From Kribbella steppae (GTDB taxonomy: Bacteria; Actinomycetota; Actinomycetes; Propionibacteriales; Kribbellaceae), in NCBI RefSeq assembly GCF_004342025.1, contig NZ_SLWN01000008.1, positions 1-64,000 of the forward strand: DNA of 64,000 nucleotides, written 5' to 3'. The notes beneath the pieces were generated by a model, which saw only the letters and a list, made by a program, of their open reading frames with translations, ran no database searches and was not told the origin of the DNA. Each line of letters opens with the position of its first letter. The first letter of the stretch is position 1. Shown here piece by piece: positions 16,897-24,555 of the stretch. A program made the position numbers and the translations under genes.

Positions 16897-18062
16897 CAGT
16901 GAGCCTCCCCTTCGAACGAGGCGGCGTACGCGGCGTACTGCTGCTTCTGCTCGGCCAGCTGTGCGGTCTGCTCGACGTACACGTGGTCGAAGAAGTCGGT
17001 CAGGGTCGGGTCCGGCATGGACAGGCAGCCGGCCCGCAGCTCGGCGGCGATCTTGTCCGCCTCGGCCTCGAGCTGGTCGAAGAAGTCGTGCTCCACTCCG
17101 GCCGAGCGGGTCAGATAGGCCCGGACCCGTTCGATCGGGTCCTTGAGCTTCCAGTGCTCGAGGTCCTCGTTCAGCCGGTACTTGGTCGGGTCGTCGGAGG
17201 TGGTGTGCGCACCCATCCGGTACGTGTACGCCTCGACCAGGGTCGGGCCGCTGCCCTCGCGAGCCCGCTTGAGGGCCTGCTGGGTGACGGCGTACGTCGC
17301 GAGGACGTCGTTGCCGTCGACCCGGACGCCGGGGAAGCCGAAGCCGGCCGCGCGCTGGTAGAGCGGGATCCGGGTCTGCCGGTCGATCGGCTCGGAAATG
17401 GCCCACTGGTTGTTCTGGCAGAAGAACACGACCGGCGCGTTGAAGACCGAGGCCCAGATGAACGCCTCGTTCACGTCGCCCTGGCTGCTGGCGCCGTCGC
17501 CGAAGTACGCGATCGTCGCCTCGCTGTCCTCGGCGTCGCCGATCGCGTGGTCGCGCTGCTGGCCCATCGCGTAACCGGTCGCGTGCAGCGTCTGCGCGCC
17601 GATCACGATCGTGTACAGGTGGAAGTTGTTGTCGCGCGGGTCCCAGGCACCCTGGTCGACACCGCGGAACAGACCGAGCAGCCGCAGCGGGTCGACGCCC
17701 TGGCACCAGGCGACGCCGTGCTCGCGGTAGGTCGGGAAGACCATGTCCTTGCTGTTGAGGGCGCGGCCGGAGCCGATCTGCGCGGCCTCCTGGCCGAGCA
17801 ACGACGCCCAGATGCCGAGTTCACCCTGCCGCTGCAGGGCGGTCGCCTCGGTGTCGATCCGGCGAACCAGGACCATGTCCCGGTAGAGGCCCTTGACCGC
17901 CTCGTCGTCGAGGTCGAACGAGTAGTCCGGATGCTCGACGCGCTCGCCTTCGGGCGTCAGCAGCTGGACGAACTCAACCTCCTCGGAGGCCTGGGAGGGA
18001 CTGACCGGCGCCTCGACGGGCGCGAACACTTCCGGGGCAATGCCCGGCACCGACTCACTCAC
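16896..18062 (-). CDS. bkdA: 2-oxoacid dehydrogenase E1 component, alpha subunit
   Basis: The 388-residue protein contains the TPP-binding motif GDGASSQGDVNEAF ending in CQNNQWAIS, and the mobile loop YRMGAHTTSDDPTKYR whose serine is the regulated site in eukaryotic homologues. GTG 18062 was chosen: a GAGGAG lies before it, and the frame further up is weak. It is the first gene of the operon and makes the alpha chain of the branched-chain (or pyruvate) decarboxylase. An N-terminal extension of about 60 residues precedes the conserved core, as in actinobacterial BkdA/PdhA. Confidence 0.9.
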   Translation of the reverse strand: MSESVPGIAPEVFAPVEAPVSPSQASEEVEFVQLLTPEGERVEHPDYSFDLDDEAVKGLYRDMVLVRRIDTEATALQRQGELGIWASLLGQEAAQIGSGRALNSKDMVFPTYREHGVAWCQGVDPLRLLGLFRGVDQGAWDPRDNNFHLYTIVIGAQTLHATGYAMGQQRDHAIGDAEDSEATIAYFGDGASSQGDVNEAFIWASVFNAPVVFFCQNNQWAISEPIDRQTRIPLYQRAAGFGFPGVRVDGNDVLATYAVTQQALKRAREGSGPTLVEAYTYRMGAHTTSDDPTKYRLNEDLEHWKLKDPIERVRAYLTRSAGVEHDFFDQLEAEADKIAAELRAGCLSMPDPTLTDFFDHVYVEQTAQLAEQKQQYAAYAASFEGEAH

Positions 18063-18404
18063 ATGCACTCCTCGGGTTCGAGCGCGGGATCGCCGCGACC
18101 GCAACGTTGCACGGGGGCCGGCCCTTCAGCCGGGTGAGGCTTCGCAGGCAGGACCGCGTGGATCCAGGGGTTGATGCACTGGCTCAGTACCAGTAGACCT
18201 CCTCACCGGCCTCACTGGCTGTACTACTTGCCGGACACCGTACCCAGCAGTTGCCTGATCCGCTAACTGTCTGGACGCTCGCGGGTACGGCGGTACCGAA
18301 ACCGGTCCTCGGCTGAGACACCAGTCCATGCAGTGGTCATACCGTCCCGCTCATGTGACAGGCAATCGCTGAGTCGTGCGACAAGTGTCACAACTGGGTA
18401 CCGA
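18063..18404. other. Gap upstream of the bkd operon, no gene seen
   Basis: These 342 bases contain no supported reading frame. A GGTAC-GGCG-GTACC palindrome near 18283 and a spaced TGTGAC/GTGTCACA inverted pair near 18354-18393 are the only structures noticed; either could be a regulator site for bkdA. The right end abuts the phytase remnant. Confidence 0.4.
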
Positions 18405-18770
18405 TTACGGCAGTTTCTCGAGCCGGACCAGCTTGAAGTTGGTGCCCTCCCGGTCGCCGTCACCAGGCGTGTTCTCACCGTCATGCACAGCGAACAGACC
18501 GTGCGGGAACAGCGGCCCGAGTGGCTGGGTCGTCACCGCCGCACCGTCACTGTGCTGTACGCCGTCCACGGGACCGTCGGCCACCTGGAACCCGGCGCGG
18601 TAGATCAGCTGGCCCCGTTGATCAGGTAGCTCGCGAACGTCGAGTCACCCTGGCTGGACGCGTACAGCGTCCGTACGCCGTTCTTGTAGGCGATCGTGAG
18701 TCCTTCGGCGTCGGCGCTGAGGTGCTTCCCGGCGTCAGCGCTCACCGGTCCGCACGGTGAATCCCACGCT
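18405..18770 (-). pseudogene. Remnant of a beta-propeller (3-)phytase
   Basis: Minus-strand translation gives the C-terminal part of a secreted beta-propeller phytase. GKHLSADAEGLTIAY and LYASSQGDSTFASYL are in one frame; after a one-base loss near 18609-18611, YRAGFQVADGPVDGV, PLGPLFPHGLFAVHDGEN and NFKLVRLEKLP follow in another, ending at TAA 18405-18407. These match the family blocks EGLTIYY, ASSQGNSSYA, GLFVAQDGEN and NFKMVPWE that I recall from bacillary phytases. The N-terminal two-thirds, including most calcium sites, is missing: upstream DNA runs straight into the EamA promoter. It is a truncated, frameshifted relic and cannot be functional. Confidence 0.8.
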
Positions 18771-18899
18771 CCGGCTGTGGCGGCCGGCGTGGTGGCTGGA
18801 TCGCGCGGCTCCCTGGCCGGATATCACCTTGCGCCGGTCCCGCCGTGGGCTTAGCGTAATTACTGTTCTTGCATTACACCCCTGACAGTGAGGACGAGG

Positions 18900-19844
18900 A
18901 TGGCCGCCGCTTCCCCCGCCGTACTGCCCGAGGCCGGTGGCCGTGAGGCGTCTACGGCGATGATCTGGTCCGCGCTGGCGGTCGTGTACGTCGTCTGGGG
19001 TTCGACGTACCTCGGTATCCGGGTCGTCGTCGAGGCGGAGATCCCGCCGATGCTCGGCATGTCGGCCCGGTTCCTCGCGGCCGGCGTACTGCTGGCTGCC
19101 TTCCTGGCGCTGAAGTCGGGCTGGCGGCGGCTGCGGATCACCCGGCAGGAGGCGCTCGGCGCGGCCGTCGTCGGTCTGCTGCTGCTTGCCTTCGGCAACG
19201 GTGCGGTCGCGATCGCGGAGCAGACCGTGCCGTCCGGACTGGCCGCGCTGCTGGTCGCCGCGATCCCGCTGTGGGTGATGCTGCTGCGCGTCGGCGGCGG
19301 CGATCGACCGCGCGCGCTCACGTGGGTCGGCGTACTGATCGGATTCGCCGGTGTGGCGCTGCTCGCCCTGTCCGGCGGCAACACGAGCGCGAAGCCGTTG
19401 TCGGTGGCGATCCTGGTGGTGGGCACGATCTGCTGGGCGACCGGTTCGCGCTTCTCCCCGCGGCTGGGCCTGCCGCGCGATCCCCTGGTCGCGGCGCTCT
19501 ACGAGATGCTCTTCGGCGGTACGGCGATGGTGCTGATCGGCGTACTGCGGGGAGAGCCCGCGCGACTGCACCTCGACCGGATCGACACGTCAGGGTGGAT
19601 CGCGCTCGCGTATCTGATCGTCTTCGGGTCGCTGCTCGCGTATTCGGCGTACAGCTATCTGCTGGCGAACGCGCCGATCTCGCTGATCAGCACCTACGCG
19701 TACGTGAACCCGGCGGTCGCCGTACTGCTGGGATGGCTGATCCTGGACGAGCACGTGACGTGGCAGATCCTGTTCGGCGGCACCGTGATCATCCTCGGCG
19801 TGGCCGTGGTGGTGTCCGCCGAGCGCCGACGGCGGACTCCCTAG
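18900..19844 (+). CDS. EamA/DMT-family permease
   Basis: The 314-residue protein has ten membrane segments in two EamA repeats (VVYVVWGSTYLGIRVVVE at the first helix, STYAYVNPAVAVLLGWLILDE in the second repeat), closely like the YedA/RhaT-type exporters. Substrate unknown. ATG 18900 was chosen because GAGG lies seven bases upstream; GTG 18888 is an alternative. The promoter region contains the palindrome GTAATTAC (18856-18863) and a third ATTAC at 18873-18877, a possible regulator site. A hairpin follows the gene. Confidence 0.82.
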   Translation: MAAASPAVLPEAGGREASTAMIWSALAVVYVVWGSTYLGIRVVVEAEIPPMLGMSARFLAAGVLLAAFLALKSGWRRLRITRQEALGAAVVGLLLLAFGNGAVAIAEQTVPSGLAALLVAAIPLWVMLLRVGGGDRPRALTWVGVLIGFAGVALLALSGGNTSAKPLSVAILVVGTICWATGSRFSPRLGLPRDPLVAALYEMLFGGTAMVLIGVLRGEPARLHLDRIDTSGWIALAYLIVFGSLLAYSAYSYLLANAPISLISTYAYVNPAVAVLLGWLILDEHVTWQILFGGTVIILGVAVVVSAERRRRTP

Positions 19845-19858
19845 AGCGGAAAGGAAGA

Positions 19859-19882
19859 ACCCGGGCCCCTGAGGACCCGGGT
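19859..19882 (+). terminator. Probable terminator after the EamA gene
   Basis: ACCCGGG (19859-19865) pairs with CCCGGGT (19876-19882) around a ten-base loop, 15 bases after the stop codon. No T-run follows. Confidence 0.6.
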
Positions 19883-20324
19883 CTCCCACCGCTGCCGATG
19901 CGCGCGGCAGCGGGACCTTGTTGCCTGTGCGCGCCCTGCCCCGAAAAAACACGGCGCGAAACTCCGGCAATGGTTCCAACGATATTCCGATTCATCATGG
20001 TATTGCCAATTCGGCGACCACCGAGCCCACCGAAAACAATCTTCCGAATCACCGGGTTCATCCGTCACCCGCGCAGACTCAACGACGAACTCCGGCATCG
20101 GTTACGGGCCGCTGCCGGCAAAAGTGAGGATCGCTCCAAGACCGCCTGGTTACCGGCAAGTTGCCTGGTCAGGGCGGATTCGTTGCTCCGTCAGCAAAGT
20201 CATCACGCGTCGGCTATGAGGGCCCGCGTGGATCAAATAGTTGACGAAAAAGTTTGTAACCGGCCCCTCCAGGTGTCGTTACCACTAAGACGAATCCGTC
20301 AAACCCGAAAGGAAACCTGGCATA
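19883..20324. other. Long leader region, no gene
   Basis: The 442 bases before the two-repeat secreted protein have no supported frame. About 19950-20110 is clearly more A/T-rich than the surroundings and 20240-20300 contains TTGACGAAAAAGTTTG, so the promoter and a long 5' untranslated region of the following gene probably lie here. GAAAGGAAAC at about 20307-20316 is its ribosome-binding region. Confidence 0.4.
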
Positions 20325-20927
20325 ATGCAGGTAACTCGCAAGATCGCCGCTGCCGCGGCCGTGGCGACCGTCGCCACGCTGGGCCTGGCCACCGTCGTGA
20401 GCGCGAACGTTCTCGACGACACCCAGAAGAAGGCTGCGGGCACCGGCCTGGCCGACGCCGCGTCGCTGGCCAGCAAGGGCTACGAGAAGGGCGGCAAGCA
20501 CTGGTACTGGGTCAAGGGCAACGGCTCCTTGGTCTCCGTGGACCAGAACAACGTCGGCCCGTTCCAGGCCTGCCACAACTTCATCCCGGTCAACGCGGTC
20601 GGCGGCCAGGTGCCCGTCACGGACATCACCGGCATCGTCGGCCTGGACAACGACGGCAACAGCGCGACCGCCGTCAAGACCTGCGAGCTCGACTCGGAGC
20701 AGACGAACCACGGCCACAAGTGGTACAAGGTCGGCGACGACGGGCTGGTCTCGGTCAGCCGCAACAACGTCGGCCCGTTCCAGGCTTGCCACAACGACGT
20801 TCCGGTGAACGCCGTCGGCGGGCAGGTTCCGGTCAGCGACCTGGCCGGCATCCTGGGCCTCGGCAACGACGCCAACTCGGTCGACGTTCTGAAGACCTGC
20901 GAGCTGGACTCCGAGCAGGACAACTGA
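20325..20927 (+). CDS. Secreted protein of two tandem repeats, function unknown
   Basis: The 200-residue protein has a Sec signal peptide (QVTRKIAAAAAVATV, cleavage near VVSA-N). The rest is two copies of a repeat of about 70 residues, each with NNVGPFQACHN, PVNAVGGQVPV and KTCELDSEQ, so two cysteines per copy at matching places. The repeats resemble the short cysteine-paired segments of actinobacterial surface proteins such as chaplins and rodlins only in general character; I do not recognise the family. A long leader and a very strong terminator block suggest abundant, controlled expression. Confidence 0.75.
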   Translation: MQVTRKIAAAAAVATVATLGLATVVSANVLDDTQKKAAGTGLADAASLASKGYEKGGKHWYWVKGNGSLVSVDQNNVGPFQACHNFIPVNAVGGQVPVTDITGIVGLDNDGNSATAVKTCELDSEQTNHGHKWYKVGDDGLVSVSRNNVGPFQACHNDVPVNAVGGQVPVSDLAGILGLGNDANSVDVLKTCELDSEQDN

Positions 20928-20960
20928 CCCCTCCCTGGTCAGTGATGCAGGACCCGAAAG

Positions 20961-21076
20961 AGTCACCTCGGTGGGGTGACTGATTCGGCAGCACCACCCG
21001 CGGCGCCGGGAGAAAGCCTCACTCCTCCCGGCGCCGCATCACGCCCGGCCCCGTCCCAGCGCGGGCCGGGCGTTTT
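20961..21076 (+). terminator. Three tandem hairpins ending in a T-run
   Basis: Three perfect stems follow the secreted-protein gene: AGTCACC/GGTGACT (20961-20981), a 13-base stem GCGGCGCCGGGAG (21000-21012 with 21025-21037), and a 10-base stem CGCCCGGCCC (21042-21051 with 21063-21072) followed by TTTT. The last is a canonical intrinsic terminator reading rightward, just short of the convergent SDR gene. Confidence 0.88.
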
Positions 21077-21089
21077 CGCTGTCCCCCGG

Positions 21090-21824
21090 CTAGAGCTGAC
21101 GAAGGTCGACGCAGGAGCCGTTGGGGAAGGGGCGGTCGAAGAGTGACCAGATGCCGGCGGCAGCGTCGGCCGGGGTGCTGAGAGCGCCGGTCTTCTTGAG
21201 CTCATGGAAGCGCCCGACCGCGGGGAAGTCCTGCTCATCGGTGGCGCGGATCTCGGTCTGCATCGCGGTGTCGACGACCCCGGGCGCGACCGCGATCACC
21301 CGGCATCCCCCGCCCGAGCGCTCGTCCTGCTCGGCGCCGACTGAGCGGACCCAGTGCTCGACGGCAGCCTTTCCGGCGTTGTACGACGACCAACCGGCGT
21401 ACGCGGTCTTGGCCGCACCGGACGACAGCATCACCAGGTGACGCTCGCACGTGAGCTCGGCGGTCGCCTGAAGGAAGGCTCGCCCGAGTACCTGTGGCGC
21501 CGCGGAGTTCAACAGCACCGCGCGGGTGTACGCGTCCCCGTCGACCCTGTCCGCCGGACCGATCGGCGTGATCGTGCCGGCGTTGTGGATGAACACCACC
21601 CGCTCACCGTCGTACCCGGCCGTCTCCTCGCGGAAGTGCTGCTCCACGCGTACCCAGTCCGCCGGGTCTGACAGGTCGGCCTTGAAGTGTTCGGCCGGCC
21701 CGCCGCCTCGCCGCGACAGGTCGATCACGCGGGCATCGCCGTACGGCGCCGTCGCAGCCAGGGCCGCCCCGATCCCGGCCGATGCTCCGGAGATCCAGAT
21801 CAGCGACTTGGCCGCCGTACTCAC
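21090..21824 (-). CDS. Short-chain dehydrogenase/reductase (sepiapterin/benzil-reductase-like)
   Basis: The 244-residue SDR has the NAD(P) site SGASAGIG, the HNAG loop, catalytic Ser in VMLSSGAAK and the YNAGK Tyr-Lys pair. The order of motifs and the C-terminal FPNGSCVDLRQL fit the BzeA/sepiapterin-reductase branch. The substrate is unknown. Its ATG overlaps the stop of the aminotransferase gene upstream by four bases, so both are co-translated; a shared pathway is possible but not clear. Confidence 0.83.
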   Translation of the reverse strand: MSTAAKSLIWISGASAGIGAALAATAPYGDARVIDLSRRGGGPAEHFKADLSDPADWVRVEQHFREETAGYDGERVVFIHNAGTITPIGPADRVDGDAYTRAVLLNSAAPQVLGRAFLQATAELTCERHLVMLSSGAAKTAYAGWSSYNAGKAAVEHWVRSVGAEQDERSGGGCRVIAVAPGVVDTAMQTEIRATDEQDFPAVGRFHELKKTGALSTPADAAAGIWSLFDRPFPNGSCVDLRQL

Positions 21825-22900
21825 TGGTGCCAGGCGCGAGCGACGGACAGGAAGACGTCGTTCGCCTCGCGCTCGCCGATGCTGACCCGGGCACCGTCAC
21901 CCGGGAACGGGCGGATCGACACACCCTCCGCCTGCACCGCCTCGGCGAACGCGACGGTGTCGTCGCCGAGCGGCATCCAGACGAAGTTCGCCTGCGTTTC
22001 CGGTACGTCCCAGCCGGCCGCGCGCAGCTCATCGACCACGCGCGTCCGCTCGGTCACCAGCGCGTCGACCCGCTCGAGCAGCTCCTCCTCGGCGGCGAGC
22101 GACGCGATTGCGGCTGCCTGCGCGACGTGGCTGACCCCGAACGGCAACGCGCACTTGCGGATCGCCGCTACCACCGGCTCGTGGCCGACGGCGTATCCGA
22201 CCCGGAAGCCGGCCAGCCCGTACGCCTTGGAGAAGGTCCGCAGTACGACAACGTTCGACCGGTCCCGGTACACGTCGATCCCATCGATGACGTCGGGCTC
22301 GCGAATGAACTCGCGGTACGCCTCGTCGATCACGACCAGCACGTTCCGCGGTACGACGTCCAGGAACGCCAGCAACTCGTCACGGCGTACCACCGGGCCG
22401 GTGGGGTTGTTCGGCGTACACACGAGGACGACCTTGGTCCGCTCGGTCAGCGCGGCCTCCATCGCCTTGAAGTCGTGGCGCGCGTCATCGGTCAGCGGCA
22501 CCTGGACCGACGTCGCGCCGGTCAGCTGGACCGCGATCGGGTACGCCTCGAACGAGCGCCACGCGTAGACGACCTCGTCACCTTCGGTGCACGAGGCCTG
22601 CAGCAGGTGGTAGAGCAGCGCGACGGACCCGGTCGCGACGGCGAGATTGCTCGCCGGGACGCCGAACCGCGCCGACAGCGCCTCGAGCAGGTCGACCGCG
22701 CCCATGTCCGGGTAGCGGTTCATCTGCGCCGCGGCCTCGGTGGCGGCGGCGAGGACGCCCGGCAGCGGCGGGTACGGGTTCTCGTTGCTGGACAACTTGT
22801 ACGTCGGCCGGCCGTCGGTGCGCGCGGGTGGACGACCGGGCTTGTAAGCCGCCACATCGTCCAGGCACGCGCGGAACCGAACCTCATCCTCTGCGCTCAT
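21821..22900 (-). CDS. Histidinol-phosphate / aromatic aminotransferase (class I/II)
   Basis: The 359-residue PLP enzyme has the family opening YKLSSNENPYPP, the CTPNNPTG loop, DEAYREF and the PLP lysine Lys225 in RTFSKAYGLAGFRVGY. Actinobacteria have both HisC and a paralogous aromatic (phenylalanine) aminotransferase, Pat. Since no his genes are nearby and an SDR gene is coupled to it, Pat is as likely as HisC. Expression is from a promoter in the 22901-23076 gap, which also serves the divergent dimethylargininase-like gene. Confidence 0.85.
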   Translation of the reverse strand: MSAEDEVRFRACLDDVAAYKPGRPPARTDGRPTYKLSSNENPYPPLPGVLAAATEAAAQMNRYPDMGAVDLLEALSARFGVPASNLAVATGSVALLYHLLQASCTEGDEVVYAWRSFEAYPIAVQLTGATSVQVPLTDDARHDFKAMEAALTERTKVVLVCTPNNPTGPVVRRDELLAFLDVVPRNVLVVIDEAYREFIREPDVIDGIDVYRDRSNVVVLRTFSKAYGLAGFRVGYAVGHEPVVAAIRKCALPFGVSHVAQAAAIASLAAEEELLERVDALVTERTRVVDELRAAGWDVPETQANFVWMPLGDDTVAFAEAVQAEGVSIRPFPGDGARVSIGEREANDVFLSVARAWHQ

Positions 22901-23016
22901 GCCCGCAGGCTAACCCCAACCCCACCCCCGAACCACCCTCCCCCGAGCGACCTCGATCACTCGAAACCGCGGTGGACCGGATCGTTTGACTCCGGCCATT
23001 GTGGGCTGCAAACTGA

Positions 23017-23035
23017 CTGATTGTCGGACAATCAG
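23017..23035. promoter_or_regulatory. Candidate GntR/FadR-type operator
   Basis: CTGATTGT-CGG-ACAATCAG is a perfect inverted repeat. Its core TTGTCGGACAA fits the FadR-subfamily consensus TNGTNNNACNA. It lies just downstream of a possible promoter (TTGACT 22986-22991, CAAACT 23009-23014) for the dimethylargininase-like gene. The nearest GntR regulator of this type starts at 26337. Confidence 0.55.
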
Positions 23036-23076
23036 GGGATCTGGCAATAGGTCTCAACGGTCAGTAAGGGGTGTTC

Positions 23077-23949
23077 ATGAGTCAGCCGCTGGAGTGGGGT
23101 CGCCGGTATCTGATGGTCCGCCCGGACCACTTCCGGATCGACTACGTGATCAACCCGTACATGTCGACCCAGGACCAGCCGGACCCCGAGCTGACGCTGA
23201 AGCAGTGGGACTCGCTACGGCAGGCGATCGTCGACGCCGGCGGTGAGGTCGAGGTGCTCGCGCAGCGGCCGGACTCGCCGGACATGGTGTACGCGATGAA
23301 CCTCGGGTTCGCGACCGCGGACGGCCGGGCGATGCTGTCGCACATGCGGTTCGAGCCGCGCCGGAAGGAGTCGCTCACGGCGGCCGACTGGTTCACCGGG
23401 CACGGGTTCGCGCTCGGGCGGCCAGGGTCGGACGGGGTGGGGCCGCACTTCGAGTCCGGCGACGCGTTCGTGTTCGGCGACAGCCTGGTCGTCGGATACG
23501 GGCCGCGCACCGAGGCGGAGGCGCTCAAGCACCTGGCGATCGAGTGGGGTATCCGGGTCCGCGGGCTGCGGATCACGCACGAGGGGATGTACCACCTCGA
23601 CCTGCCGTTCTGCCCGGTCGACAGCACCCACGCGCTGGTCTACCCGGCGGCGTTCGACGCGGCCAGTCAGGCCGAGCTGTTCGGCATCGTGCCGGATCCG
23701 ATCGTGCTCACCGACGACGAGGCGTTCGCGTTCAGCGCCAACTCGATCGTGGTGAACGAGACGATCATCATGCCGGCCTGCTCCCCACGCCTGCACGAGA
23801 TCCTCACCGGCCTCGGCCTCCGCGTCGTCGTCCTCGACCTCACCGAGTTCCACAAGGCCGGCGGCTCCGCCCGCTGTCTCACCAACCCGCTGGACTTCGA
23901 CCTCACCGCCATCACCGCACCGGGCGGCGAGGTCATCCTCCCCACCTGA
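23077..23949 (+). CDS. Amidinotransferase-fold enzyme, dimethylargininase-like
   Basis: The 290-residue protein belongs to the guanidine-modifying superfamily: it has the NPYMS substrate loop near the N-terminus, His173 in MYHLDLPFCPV and the nucleophile Cys267 in GGSARCLTNPL. Members hydrolyse arginine or methylated arginines, or cleave related guanidines; dimethylargininase (NG,NG-dimethylarginine to citrulline) is the best fit by length and motifs. ATG 23077 has AAGGGG five bases before it; GTG 23071 is an alternative. A GntR-type operator candidate lies over the promoter. Confidence 0.82.
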   Translation: MSQPLEWGRRYLMVRPDHFRIDYVINPYMSTQDQPDPELTLKQWDSLRQAIVDAGGEVEVLAQRPDSPDMVYAMNLGFATADGRAMLSHMRFEPRRKESLTAADWFTGHGFALGRPGSDGVGPHFESGDAFVFGDSLVVGYGPRTEAEALKHLAIEWGIRVRGLRITHEGMYHLDLPFCPVDSTHALVYPAAFDAASQAELFGIVPDPIVLTDDEAFAFSANSIVVNETIIMPACSPRLHEILTGLGLRVVVLDLTEFHKAGGSARCLTNPLDFDLTAITAPGGEVILPT

Positions 23950-23952
23950 GCG

Positions 23953-24555
23953 CTACTTGGTGTAGATGAGTTCGAGGGTTTCCGGTTTGTAGCCGTGGCC
24001 GGTCAGCCACTCCAGCGACTTCTTCCTGCCCTCGGAGTCGGTGACCTTGATGTAGAAGGCGAGGAACTCGGGGTCGCCGGGGTGGGCCTGGGAGACGCCC
24101 TGGTTCACGGTGAAGCCGGGGCCGATGTACGGAAGCTCCTGGAGGATCGGGTACTTCGCGGTGAGCCGGGCATTGAGCTCGTCGAAGCGGCGGCCCGCCT
24201 CCCCCTCGGCCTCGAGCTGCTCCTCCGGGTGCGACTTCTCCCAGGCACGGCCCTCGGCGCTGTTGGAGAACAGGAACATCTTGTACTGCGAGTCCTCCGT
24301 CACCTGGACGGTCTGGGTGTAGCTCTCGAAGCCGCTCCGCTCACCGGTCAGCGTGTGCTTGCCTTCCTTCACCTTGATCTCACCGTTGGCCGGAACCTGC
24401 CGGCCGTCCAGGGTCAGCGTGAGGTCGTTCGGGATCGACTTCACCGTCAGCGTGTGCTCGGGGTTGCCGCGGAAGACCAGGTACCCACCCAGCACGACCA
24501 GCGCGATCACCACGACGGTGCCGCTGAGCATGAACAGCCGCCGGTTCTCATCCAT
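23953..24555 (-). CDS. Membrane-anchored protein with a PEGA-like domain
   Basis: This 200-residue protein has one N-terminal membrane helix (LFMLSGTVVVIALVVLGGYL), then a small beta domain (about 35-80: IPNDLTLTLDGRQVP, GKHTLTGERSGFESYTQTV) that resembles PEGA surface domains, then an alpha/beta region with an acidic helix. The bulk faces the outside. Its ATG shares one base with the stop of the wall hydrolase gene, so the two are made together and may act as one envelope complex. I know of no assigned function. Confidence 0.7.
   Translation of the reverse strand: MDENRRLFMLSGTVVVIALVVLGGYLVFRGNPEHTLTVKSIPNDLTLTLDGRQVPANGEIKVKEGKHTLTGERSGFESYTQTVQVTEDSQYKMFLFSNSAEGRAWEKSHPEEQLEAEGEAGRRFDELNARLTAKYPILQELPYIGPGFTVNQGVSQAHPGDPEFLAFYIKVTDSEGRKKSLEWLTGHGYKPETLELIYTK

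Noticed and set aside
18333..18629. A 98-codon plus-strand frame in the phytase remnant.
   Set aside because: The minus strand gives clear phytase blocks; the plus frame has no motif or ribosome-binding site.
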